A stretch of 64,000 bases of DNA from Daphnia pulex. Taxonomy: Eukaryota; Arthropoda; Branchiopoda; Diplostraca; Daphniidae. Positions 47,990 through 59,400 of the stretch are shown here, piece by piece; within the stretch, counting starts at the first letter, position 1; each line of letters starts with the position of its first letter. Location of the stretch: NCBI RefSeq assembly GCF_021134715.1, contig NC_060027.1:3720001-3784000 (forward strand), written 5' to 3'. A program made the translations under genes and the position numbers. Under the pieces are notes generated by a model. It saw nothing but the letters and a program-made list of their open reading frames with translations. It did no database searches and had not been told where the DNA came from.

Positions 47990-50900
47990 AATTTGAGACG
48001 GAAGTAGGGGTAGGCGAGATCAGCAGACGCATTCCACGTGATCTCTATTCCATCGAGACGTTGTCCGAGAAAGTTACCTCAGCGATTGGCTCATGGCGGG
48101 ACAATTTCTTGTCTGACGTTTATCGTCAATGGTAATTCCTGTCTTATTCTTAAAGGTTGTTGAATTTAAATTCTGTGTGTGCCGTCTGGTTAATTTACCA
48201 GTTACATGTTTAAGACTTTGTTTCTTAACTGAGTTTTTATTGTTCTATTAACAGCCTGGGTGAAGTCTGAGCTTCTTCATTGCAGTACGTGCACGTGATT
48301 GCTGACTTGTCGTTGAAGAGGACCTCCACTATTTTGCAAGAAAATCGAGATGAAAAGAGGAAATTTGAAAAGGTAATTAATTACTAGCAAGCTAAATTGA
48401 AAAGGCAATCAAGTAGCATTATTAGCATTTTGTTCTTGATGTTGAAGACAAGTGACATGTTATTTCGGGCTTCCATTTAAGACAGCTTTGTGAAAAGTTT
48501 TTTGTTATGTAATGAATCACAACAGACAGGGTTAGAATTTTGCTTAAATTCAAGTCTACATATGTGTGCTACATTTCTTGCTTTTTGTTAAGAATTAACT
48601 TGGGTTGTACATTTAACTCTTAATATAGATTTGACAAGTATGTTCTGTTGTGAAACAAAAGTCAGCTTGTGAAGAGATGAAAATTTTTTTATCAAGTAGA
48701 ACATTCCTTTGTTTTTCTTTTAATATTGGAAATTATCATTGTTTTATCAATTTCTTTTGTTTTGTAGGGTTTCTTGTTCAGTTTGAGCTGTTAATAGTGT
48801 TGTTTGGTGTGCAGTGGTTTTGGAGTCATTCAGTCGAGAGATGCCCTGAGATGGATGATCAACTGCTGAGAATCCTCACATCATCGTCTTTTTCTATGGA
48901 GACGCTGTCCGAGAAGGTTCACCTTGGCCATTAAAGGTAACTTTCTCTCTTTACATTTTAAGTCTGAAAATGGTAATAATTAGGCCTACTGCCTTTTTTT
49001 CTGAAGGTTATTAAATTTAAATATTTTGTGTGGTAAACTTATGGGGATCATGGCTATTAACTTGTACTCGCATGGTTAATTTCTAATAGTTCTTAATCTA
49101 ATTGTTAAGTTTCTAATTGTTCTTTAATGGTTATTCTTCTTTAATCTAATGGTATAATTTCTACAGTCATGAGGTCTACTGTACACTTCCCCCAAAATGT
49201 CGTCTCTTGGTTCATGTTGCATGTTTCATCACAGAAGTACTTAAGAATAGTAAAAGCAAAAATGTTGATTAACTTTGAAATCTGAAGACTTGAACAACAT
49301 TGTAATGGAAATAGGAAATCAGAAATAGCAATAATGTAAGTAATCAAGTGTTAGCATTTTGCTCTAATTTTTTCCACTTGTGTGTGCTACCTATGCTTGT
49401 GTTTGGTTTAGAATTAAATGACTTTAAAAGTTCTTGATTCAAATGACATGCAACACTACATCCTGCTTTTGAGTAAGACGGGTTTTATGAATAGATCTTA
49501 ATCCGATGGTCGAGATTTGTCCCTTTTTTGGTAAAACAGAAATTAAAATTCATTTCATTCTTGATAAGCTTAAATGAAATTGCCATGATGTGATGATCTT
49601 AGGCCATTTTTATATTTCTCTAGTTAAATCATGGAAATCTCGAGTGTAGAATTGCCTTTACTGTCGAGTATTTGAACCATTTTTATTACAATTGTAAGAA
49701 ACCATCATTTTTTGTTCTACTTTGAAAATTTAGGTTTCCATGGTCAGCTTGATGTTTGAACAGTTTTGTTGTGGCTGTTTGGTGTGCGGTGATTCTCCAG
49801 GAGAGATGTGTCAAGGTGCTTCTACAGACTTGCATGCAATGGGAATTGAATTATATTTAATTGATAATTGTTTCTTTTTGCAGTAGTCATGTTGGCAGAG
49901 TTTTTTCCAGGGACAAAGAGCCCTATGTTGGCAACATGCCAATCGTATGCCACTGACGCTGGACACTGTCAGTTACATTGTTCTTGATGGATGCGGTCAA
50001 CTTCAACATTCTTCTTCACAAATATCTCAAAGGTAATTTAGTTTTTAGTTCATTAGGGTTTCTGAATGTAGAAATGAAACAGATGCCTTGTTTAAATGCT
50101 GAAGGATAGAACAGTGATAGAATACATTTGTCAATCTGTCATGCCTGTGATACATTTTTGTCCTTGTCAGTCTCATCCCAGTAGTTTTTTTTTTTTTGTT
50201 CTGTTTGGGTTGTTAAGTAATAGGAATGATGTAGATAATTGAATTTTGTTACATAGTACCTTGTTCTTGAATAGTATTTTTATTGTTTTTTATGTAGGAA
50301 TAGTGGCTTGGTGAGGTGAGTTTTTTCATGGTTGAATGTCCACATGGACTTGTTGCAGTGAGCTAGTGAATGGTGTGGTGAGCTGTTTCATGACGACCAT
50401 GTGCTGGTGTGGGGAAGTGCTGCATGCTGTCTGTGGTGTTGGTTTGAATCATTTTCATTGCCATAACTACTAAGTGTTTGAATCATTCATTTTATATTTG
50501 TTGGCTGAAGTTAAACTTGAAATTTTTTGTTTGCTTTGTAAATGTTTTCATTGGAATTTTTTTTCACATTTCAAAGTGTTGTTCGGTTCATTGATGTTCT
50601 TTTGCCCTATAGGTTTCCATTGTCAGTCAGATGTATGAGCTAATTATGTTGTTGATCTTTGGTATGCAGTTCATGTCAAGGTAAGAAATAATTTCTCTTA
50701 TCTTTTGAATAATCTGAGAAAATGGCAAAGTCTAAACTTCATTCCTGTCATGTAGGTGGTATTGTTGCAGCTACTGCTGGTGAAAGGGAGTCTAAGTCGA
50801 GTTGAGCTGTAGCTTTGGAAGCAGTCAAACAATAATGCTGGCGTTATTCCGAATTTTAACATCAATGAAGACATCTTGAAATGGTAATTTGATTGTGATA

Positions 50901-51480
50901 TTGGGTTGTAACATGGGAAATTTCATTGAGTTAAAAAGATGGTACCTTGCCTTATAAGCAGGCCCTTTTCTATTTTACTAAGAAGAAGTTAAAAGAAAAT
51001 TTATGGTTTTTCTGTTATCTAGTATAATATCCCTATTTTTTCTCATAGGTCTCGACGTAAATGCGCAGCGGTTTTGCAGTCCAACTCCTGTTCAAGCTGT
51101 TGCTTTCCTGAATTTTGCTGGAGTCTTCGAAGTAGCTGAACCTGAAGTTATGATGCTGGTGTCATCCTGAAATAGCTGCTGTTAGTGTTATCAAGTTACT
51201 GTGGCATTGCAATTCGGGTTGATAAAAATATTATATCCATGTACTATGCGATTGTAGGAACCTTAAGCTATTTCGTTACCCACTGTGGTATGTTGCAATC
51301 TGATGTTTGTTTAAACAGCAGTTATGTTTCCTGATATTATCCTCACCCTTGTATATCAAATAATTGTGTTTCAAAGTTAACTTGCAATATTTCGATGTGC
51401 GTTGGAAATTTATACTTAGCTAGTGAATGGTTATAATGTATATGATTATAATATGTGAAATGTTATAATAAATAAAAACA
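47990..51480 (+). ncRNA. Candidate spliced noncoding locus with tandemly duplicated exons
   Basis: A series of exon-like blocks with good acceptors and donors runs left to right: for example an exon ending at 48132 (gtaatt), one ending at 48372, 48768-48937 (gtaact), and exon starts at 49734, 50613 and 51049. An AATAAA lies at 51471. Exon starts at 48768, 49734 and 50613 share a related sequence beginning GGTTTC and containing TTTGGTGTGCAG or close variants; the one at 51049 is more distant. The first exon and the 48768 exon share GAGACG(T/C)TGTCCGAGAA at 48055 and 48899, and intron starts also resemble each other, so whole exon-intron units were duplicated with about 0.9 kb spacing. No long frame runs through. 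Both GAGACG copies would read ETLSEKV, hinting at decayed coding origin. Confidence 0.35.
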
Positions 51481-52676
51481 CAACCAATTTTATGAAGCCA
51501 AATTATTTACCAACTTAATGAAATAAAAAAAATAAATATTCCAATATTTAAAAACAAAAAAAATAATTAAATCAAATTAAATAACATTTATCAAATAACA
51601 TTTAACTTAAATCAATTAAGTTAATGTAATTAAACTTAATTGAATTAATCAAGTTAATTGAATCAATTCATACAATTTTTAGCCAAAATGATTTAAATTT
51701 AATAAACAAAGCGTCCGGTACAAGACAAATGTTGTTCTGTGCAAATTTTAAAGCAATTTATACCCAAAAACAAACTCCTTTTGTCTCATTTGGGTGATAA
51801 ACTGCTTTTGAAACTCGCACATACAGTCAATAAAGACAGGGAGAGGAACAGTTGTTACGAGAATACGAGTAGGCTTCCGGCTAAGACATCTAACAACTAT
51901 CAGCCTTGAATTACAGCTTTCTCTTATCAGTTTTCACCAATGGATGAATTCCATGATAATTAGCGAAGGGGTTACCCTGTAGGCAGAATGAACATTTATT
52001 AGGATGACAATAATTTTAAATTAGATTTAAGTGAAAGAAAGCAATACCTCAAATCAAGAGGGCCTGTTTAAGGAAGTAAAAAGGGATGTTCAAGGGTGGC
52101 AGCCAGCGGGTTACCAAACAAAGGACCTTGTTGACTGTATAGTCATTGTCCCTTTTCTTCAAAGGACATGACTTCTCATAAATCTGTTAAATTAGAAACC
52201 TGTAAATAAAATATAAAAAATTAAGTCACCTTGTTTATAATTTGTGTCATCAATGTGCTTGATGTCTATGATCTAAAAAAATAATTAAACTTAAACATTA
52301 GATAGACGTTAGTGCAGAACAATATTTTTAATAAACATTAGACTGCAACAAAGAAAGTTCAGTGACATGAAAAATAAACTTACACACAAAACCACCAATC
52401 AGTTATCCAAGGTTCTCTAGAAGATGGAATGAGAGATTGGTCCATTCTAGGTGATCTTGCAAGTGCAATAAAATCAGCCGATAATTATGATGAATCTTAA
52501 TAAAAGATGAGAACAATATATGTCTCAGCAATACTGTACTAAAGCTAGTGTTGGTTGTTACCTCTGTCATTTGGATGAAATATTCAGTAGAATACTAGGA
52601 TTTATAACACAATAGTTGACACTAGGCTGCATGCCCCTTACACATTTTTTCCTGGAAATTAATGAGAAATATTTAA
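51481..52676. other. AT-rich region with no supported gene
   Basis: The first 240 bp are highly AT-rich (AATTAA and TTAAT runs to about 51720). The remainder has scattered splice-like sites but no coding pattern. A copy of the 31-bp dispersed repeat lies at 52506-52536. Confidence 0.5.
52506..52536 (+). repeat. 31-bp dispersed repeat, copy 2
   Basis: It is the partner of 47591-47621, with three substitutions. The sequences flanking the two copies are not similar. Confidence 0.5.
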
Positions 52677-53045
52677 CTAATTAGACACGTAAACGGAAAA
52701 CAACACATTTCCAACAAATTGCACACGAAATCTATCCAATTTACATAAGAATTCCTTTGTAATTGCCGAAGAAAATAGCTGTAGCTGAACTGTTGACAAC
52801 GAGCCGCCGCCATAAGCAATATCAACACAATATTCTTTCACGCCATCTATTTGACACGTCCAAAACTCACTATCTAAAGGACCGACCTTAGATAGTAAAA
52901 AAAAGTCACAAAAATAATCAAAAAGGCCATTTCTGTTTGCATAAGTTGGCATGGAGTCTTTAGAATTGTACAGAGAATAAAGCTCACTTGCTAGTTTTAT
53001 GCAAATTTTCCGGAAGTATACCGGAAGTAAGCGATAGCGCCTCAA
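52677..53045 (-). CDS. Orphan hypothetical open frame, possibly partial
   Basis: The frame is open from about 53086 to a stop at 52677. It has no ATG near its left end; the first in-frame ATG gives a 91-residue product starting MPTYANRNGL. The sequence looks protein-like, alternating hydrophobic and polar residues (FWTCQIDGVKEYCVDIAYGG, then LCKLDRFRVQFVGNVLFSV), with no signal peptide and no recognised family. It could be a terminal exon of a larger minus-strand gene, a lineage-specific gene or a remnant. Two CCGGAAGT sites overlap its 5' part. Confidence 0.3.
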   Translation of the reverse strand: MRRYRLLPVYFRKICIKLASELYSLYNSKDSMPTYANRNGLFDYFCDFFLLSKVGPLDSEFWTCQIDGVKEYCVDIAYGGGSLSTVQLQLFSSAITKEFLCKLDRFRVQFVGNVLFSVYVSN

Positions 53046-53319
53046 CCATTGAGCTGCCGACCAAATAAACCAACTATTCGTGATCTACGTGAAATTTGGG
53101 GTCGATTAGATGTATTTTAAACGAAATCCAGAATTTGGTCAAAATCGAGAATTTTCCTGAACTATAGTTCAGGAAAATTCTCAAAGCCGGAAGTACGAAA
53201 ACTTACAAAACAAAACATGAACTTTACCACAAATTTGACGAGGATCACGAATATTTGGTTATTTTTTGCTTCGAATGAATATTTACTGAACTACTAACTG
53301 AAATGAGAAAACCGGAAGT
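53010..53319. promoter_or_regulatory. Cluster of four CCGGAAGT (ETS/GABP-type) sites
   Basis: Exact CCGGAAGT occurs at 53010, 53021, 53187 and 53312, all in the same orientation. The first two start 11 bp apart, about one helical turn, the spacing known to suit paired GABP binding. The last two close loosely similar segments, so part of the cluster may come from local duplication. It could act as a promoter for the minus-strand frame at 52677-53045 or for an unseen transcript. Confidence 0.4.
53147..53182. repeat. 36-bp perfect palindrome
   Basis: Eighteen bases beginning GAGAATTTTCCTGAACTA are followed without a spacer by their exact reverse complement. It lies inside the CCGGAAGT cluster, 4 bp before the third site. 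A perfect 18-bp arm with no loop is very unlikely by chance and is normally unstable. Confidence 0.9.
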
Positions 53320-55301
53320 AGAAAAAAAAACCACATTATTAAAAATCTAACAAGTGAGCTTTGTTGCTGAAACAGAAACTGACAGTAATCACCCAAAATT
53401 TTTTTAAGTAGCAATGAGAAAGTTCTTCAGAGATGTGCAAAGTAAGCGTATTTAAACTGAATGGAAAATTATCAAAAGCTATGCTGTCTAGCGTCAGAAA
53501 GAAGAAACGTTCAACAGTAACATGAAAACAATGTCCGATCTAGCTCGTTGACATTCGCCAAAGAACTGGCAAACAAAGGTAACAAATAACTTTGATAGGC
53601 TACTCACGTAATATTCTCCATGCAAAATTTCATCAAAAAGTCACTACGTAGCATCACACATCACAAAAGACGAAATCCCCAATAAGGAGATATTGAACGC
53701 CACTTCAACTTCTATACAGTCTACACTGAGGAAAAGGCACTCAATATGTTCATGTTGTCTGCAAGTGATTCCAGACGTTTCAGCATGGGCAACATTTCAC
53801 CTGTATCACCCTTTATTCTGTAATCATATTCACCCTGTACATTCCTGTAATTCTGCACTTTACCTTACCTGCAATAAATCTTTCTTTTTTTCTGTAGGTT
53901 TTGATGGCCATTTATAATTGGAGAGCAGCATTGGAATGCAACAGCTTGTCTGGCTTCGTCTGGTCCTAAGTTACACCAAATAAAACACATCACGAGTTAC
54001 TTACTAAAATCTAAACAAATTAAGATTAGGATTTTTAGGTAAGTTATTGGACTGTTTTTAATTAATAGATAACAAAACATATAGCTAATGGTTCTTGTTG
54101 CTTTCTGACTTAATGTTTCAGCTTAAATTTCAGCTGAAGTTTTTGTGTGACCTAGGTGCTTGTGAGTTGTGACAATAGAAAACAAAGGTATCCAATCCAA
54201 TAATGCAAGCTGTGTCATCCAAAGCAAAATAGTTTCTACTGTCATTTAATGTTTATGATAATATTTCGGGTTAACTACCCCTGTCAAATCGTGGTAAATC
54301 TTCAAGATATTGATGCCTTCCCCAGATCCAATTCTTTGCTGCTTTCTCTTCTCTTTTGCAGATAAGATCAAAATAATGCTACCACTCAAAAGATTGTGGT
54401 GACTACTTAGTTCTAATTTAGGACAAATTAACATTGATAGATTTGAGGTATTGCTTGCTGTTGCTTTATATTGTTTGAAATTTATGTCTCAATATTCTCG
54501 CCTTTCAGGGCGAGATTCTCACCACCGTTATAGTTGTTCGGAAACTGACAGCACTAACCAACGCTCACCGGTGGGCACACTGGGATAATTAGGAGGATGA
54601 GGAGGGCTCTGATGCGACTATACATGTACTTCCGCTGCGACACACCTCACTCACAACTGGATTCTGCCCAGGTTAAAATAGATTTTTATGTTGAAAGAGT
54701 TAAAAAGTCTGAAAAGCTAACATAAAAACTCTGTATTTGTGTCATAGGGAAAACTGCTGGAGTAATCTGGTGTTCATGCTCATTTGATTCATTTCGTGCC
54801 AGCTAGTGAAAGCCGAATTTTTTTTTTCAAAAACAAAAGCCTGGACTTAGCAGAAATAATAGGTGTGTGGACTTTGAATTTTTAGAGAAATATTGGTTGT
54901 TGCATTTTGAATTTTAATGATAGAAAAGAATTTGTAAAAAGGAAAGAGTTTAAAAATTATTGAAACTTAAAACATGAGTTTGAATTTTTATTGATGTACT
55001 TTGCAAGATCAATTATTTGTAAGTTTACATAGCACTCAGAAATATTGTCTCACATCATACAATTATCAGCAGGAGGAAAGATACTGAAGGAGAAAATAGA
55101 AACATGCACTTATGATTTATCAATCAAACTCATATTTTAGCAATCTTTCAACACATCCATAGAAAATCTTCAGAACTTCGGTGTATAGGTCAGAGCAGCG
55201 TAAGCAGTGGTGACATTAGTCGTGAAAATTGCAATAAATATGAACCTCAATTTGGTAGTAGTTTGGAGCAGGGTAATACTTAAATTCGTCGATGCAGCAA
55301 A
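53320..55301. other. Region without a supported gene
   Basis: AT-rich sequence with isolated coding-like patches (for example the more GC-rich 54505-54670, which carries a possible donor at its end) but no frame that extends through splice sites. Nothing was assigned. Confidence 0.4.
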
Positions 55302-55982
55302 CTAGGCAGCGCACGTAGTTGTGTTAATAGGCGGCTTCTTCGGTGTAGTACTTGGGGGTGTTGTAGCTAGGTGTAGCGTAGGTCGTGGTACAGTAGACTC
55401 GAGCATCAGTGTAGTATTGCTGTTCAACGTAGCACGAAAGAGCAGCTTTTGCAAGTCGGGACTGCGTAATACGGCCGCCTCAGTTGTGATTGTGTAGATC
55501 GGGGCAGAGAAGTACTTTGCCGCTTCGGTGTAGTACTCAACCGTCTTGGTGGAATAATCAGCAAGAGCCTCGGTGTAGCAGCTGGGAACAGAGTAGTATT
55601 TAGGAAAATCGGTGCAATAAGTAGCTGAGAACAGAGTAATACTTAGAAGCCTCGGTGTAGTAGGATGGGCAGTATACGTAGTCATGTAGTACTCCGTCAC
55701 CTAGATGGTGTAGTAACTCAGGGCAGAGTAATACTTCGGGCGTCAGTGTAGTGGCTTGGGGCAGCGTAAGTTGTGGTATAAAACTCCGGTGCTTAAGTGG
55801 TGTAGTACTTGAAGGCATCGGTGCAGGAACTGGTCGTTGCGTAAGTTGTGTAGGAAGGCGGCGGCGTTGCGGTTTGGCTTCCGCCATACCAAGGAGACAT
55901 TGCTACACCAGCGGTCGACCCAGCCATCAACGATACAACACCCAACAGGAGCACGACCAAGCAAAATGTACAGCAGTTTCAT
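55302..55982 (-). pseudogene. Broken gene for a tyrosine-rich secreted repeat protein
   Basis: On the minus strand an ATG at 55982 begins MKLLYILLG, the start of a signal peptide. Beyond it, repeats of the form YYTEA, KYYS and YYT appear in all three frames in turn: for example SYYTEALADYSTKTVEYYTE near 55590-55520 in one frame and FKYYTT near 55810 in another. The sequence therefore derives from one tyrosine- and threonine-rich protein whose frame has been broken several times. Such YYTEAPKYY repeats are, to my knowledge, typical of Daphnia proteins thought to be secreted or cuticular. Alternatively, unrecognised short introns could restore part of the frame, but no good splice sites were seen. 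Confidence 0.6.
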
Positions 55983-56482
55983 GCTACATAAGAGGATGGG
56001 AAATGCCAAGTAAAAATACGATATTAACTATGTAACAAGTAAATTAACAAACAAATGATTCAGATTCACAACTTGTGTGTCTGTGTCTGTCTGTGTCTGT
56101 CTGTACTTGTCTGTACTTCATGACAGAAGACTAGACGGAACAATTTGACAGCCATCTAGTGTCAAAATTCACAACTATTTTTTGTGCTAGAATTACACCG
56201 GAAGCAAACGGACATTAAATTCGCAGAAATCGGAAATAGACAACAAAAATTAATTAATTTTGTGAATTTCTTGTTTGAATAATGAGTGAAAAATTTTTCT
56301 GAATTGAAATATGCAAATAATTTCGAAATTGGAAATCTATAAATATAAATATACGCAAAAACGCGGTAAACTGCATACATGCTAATCAAAGATGACAGAG
56401 CAGAATCTATAAAGAACCCACGAAAACACCACATAAGGTACTGTTGAACAAATCAACTAAAACCCAAAACTTCAGCAACAAA
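55983..56482. other. Upstream region of the tandem coiled-coil gene
   Basis: It contains a TGTC/TGTG simple repeat at about 56076-56116 and AT-rich sequence with TATAAATATA near 56338-56347, about 140 bp before the start codon, which could act as a TATA-like element. No coding exon was recognised. Confidence 0.35.
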
Positions 56483-59400
56483 ATGTTTACTTCACTCGCT
56501 GTGTTCACTGTTGGCATATTTTTACTTTACGGATGGGCGTTGATTATCGATTTATTTCAAAGTGTGTTTTTAACTGACAAAACTACCAAACATGTCACAC
56601 CAAAAGAAACCAAAATCGAAAACGCTAAAACAGAAAACGAGGAAAAGATTCGACTTTTAGTTTTACAGCAAACTAACACAAAACTGACGGAACTAAAAGC
56701 GAACACAGATCTACAAAACTCTATCCTCGACAAAGACAAATCCGCTTTAGTGGATGCGACTAACCTCGCTAAAACGGAAAAAGAAAAACAAAGCAAACTT
56801 TTGGATGAAACGCAAACCGAGTCGACGAACTTGAAAGCGCACTTGAACAATCAAAAATCCACTATTGAACTCGAAAAGTCTGCATTGACGGATGCAGTTA
56901 AAGCTGCTCAAACGGAAACGGAAGACAAGAATCGACTTTTGGAACAGGCAAACACCGAATTGATGAACCAGAAAGCGCAATATGATCAGCTAAAATCCGC
57001 TTTAGTGGATGCGACTAACCTCGCGGATAAAATGCAAACCGAGTTGACGAGCTTAAAAGCGCACTTCAATAACCAAAAATCCACTATCGAACTCGAAAAA
57101 TCTGCATTGACGGATGCAGTTAAAGCTGCTCAAACGGAAACGGAAGACAAGAATCGACTTTTGGAACAGGCAAACACCGAATTGATGAACCAGAAAGCGC
57201 AATATGATCAGCTAAAATCCGCTTTAGTGGATGCGACTAACCTCGCTGAAACGGAAAAAGAAAAAAATAGCAAACTTTTGGATGCAACGCAAACCGAGTT
57301 GACGAGCTTAAAAGCTCACTTCAATAACCAAAAGTCCACTATCGAACTCGAAAAATCTGCATTGACGGATGCAGTTAAAGCTGCTCAAACGGAAACGGAA
57401 GACAAGAATCGACTTTTGGAACAGGCAAAAACTGAATTGATGAACCAGAAAGCGCAATATGATCAGCTAAAATCCAACTTCGATGAAGAAAAATCAGCTT
57501 TAGTGGATGAGATTAACCTCGCTGAAACGGAAAAAGAAAAAAATAGCAAACTTTTGGATGCAACGCAAACCGAGTTGACGAGCTTAAAAGCTCACTTCAA
57601 TAACCAAAAGTCCACTATCGAACTCGAAAAATCTGCATTGACGGATGCAGTTAAAGCTGCTCAAACGGAAACGGAAGACAAGAATCGACTTTTGGAACAG
57701 GCAAAAACTGAATTGATGAACCAGAAAGCGCAATATGATCAGCTAAAATCCAACTTCGATGAAGAAAAATCAGCTTTAGTGGATGAGATTAACCTCGCTG
57801 AAACGGAAAAAGAAAAAAATAGCAAACTTTTGGATGCAACGCAAACCGAGTTGACGAGCTTAAAAGCTCACTTCAATAACCAAAAATCCACTATCGAACT
57901 CGAAAAATCTGCATTGACGGATGCAGTTAAAGCTGCTCAAACGGAAACGGAAGACAAGAATCGACTTTTGGAACAGGCAAACACCGAATTGATGAACCAG
58001 AAAGCGCAATATGATCAGCTAAAATCCAACTTCGATGAAGAAAAATCAGCTTTAGTGTATGAGATTAACCTCGCTGAAACGGAAAAAGAAAAAAATAGCA
58101 AACTTTTGGATGCAACGCAAACCGAGTTGACGAGCTTAAAAGCTCACTTCAATAACCAAAAATCCACTATCGAACTCGAAAAATCTGCATTGACGGATGC
58201 AGTTAAAGCTGCTCAAACGGAAACGGAAGACAAGAATCGACTTTTGGAACAGGCAAACACCGAATTGATGAACCAGAAAGCGCAATATGATCAGCTAAAA
58301 TCCAACTTCGATGAAGAAAAATCAGCTTTAGTGGATGAGATTAACCTCGCTAAAACGGAAAAAGAAGTAAAGAGCAAACTTTTGGATGAAATGCAAACCG
58401 AGTTCACGAGATTTAAAGCGCACTTCAATAATCAAAAATCCACTATCGAACTCGAAAAATCTGCATTGACGGATGCAGTCAAAGCTGCTCAAACGGAAAC
58501 GGAAGACAAGAATCGACTTTTGGAACAGGCAAAAACTGAATTGATGAACCAGAAAGCGCAATATGATCAGCTAAAATCCAACTTCGATGAAGAAAAATCA
58601 GCTTTAGTGGAAGAGATTAACCTCGCTGAAACGGAAAAAGAAAAAAATAGCAAACTTTTGGATGCAACGCAAACCGAGTTGACGAGCTTAAAAGCTCACT
58701 TCAATAACCAAAAATCCACTATCGAACTCGAAAAATCTGCATTGACGGATGCAGTTAAAGCTGCTCAAACGGAAACGGAAGACAAGAATCGACTTTTGGA
58801 ACAGGCAAAAACTGAATTGATGAACCAGAAAGCGCAATATGATCAGCTAAAATCCAACTTCGATGAAGAAAAATCAGCTTTAGTGGATGAGATTAACCTC
58901 GCTGAAACGGAAAAAGAAAAAAATAGCAAACTTTTGGATGCAACGCAAACTCAGTTAATGAGCTTAAAAGCGCACTTCAATAATCAAAAATCCACTATCG
59001 AACTCGAAAAATCTGCATTGACGGATGCAGTTAAAGCTGCTCAAACGGAAACGGAAGACAAGAATCGACTTTTGGAACAGGCAAAAACTGAATTGATGAA
59101 CCAGAAAGCGCAATATGATCAGCTAAAATCCGCTTTAGTGGATGCGACTAACCTCGCTGAAACGGAAAAAGAAAAAAATAGCAAACTTTTGGATGCAACG
59201 CAAACCGAGTTGACGAGCTTAAAAGCTCACTTCAATAACCAAAAATCCACTATCGAACTCGAAAAATCTGCATTGACGGATGCAGTTAAAGCTGCTCAAA
59301 CGGAAACGGAAGACAAGAATCGACTTTTGGAACAGGCAAACACCGAATTGATGAACCAGAAAGCGCAATATGATCAGCTAAAATCCGCTTTAGTGGATGC

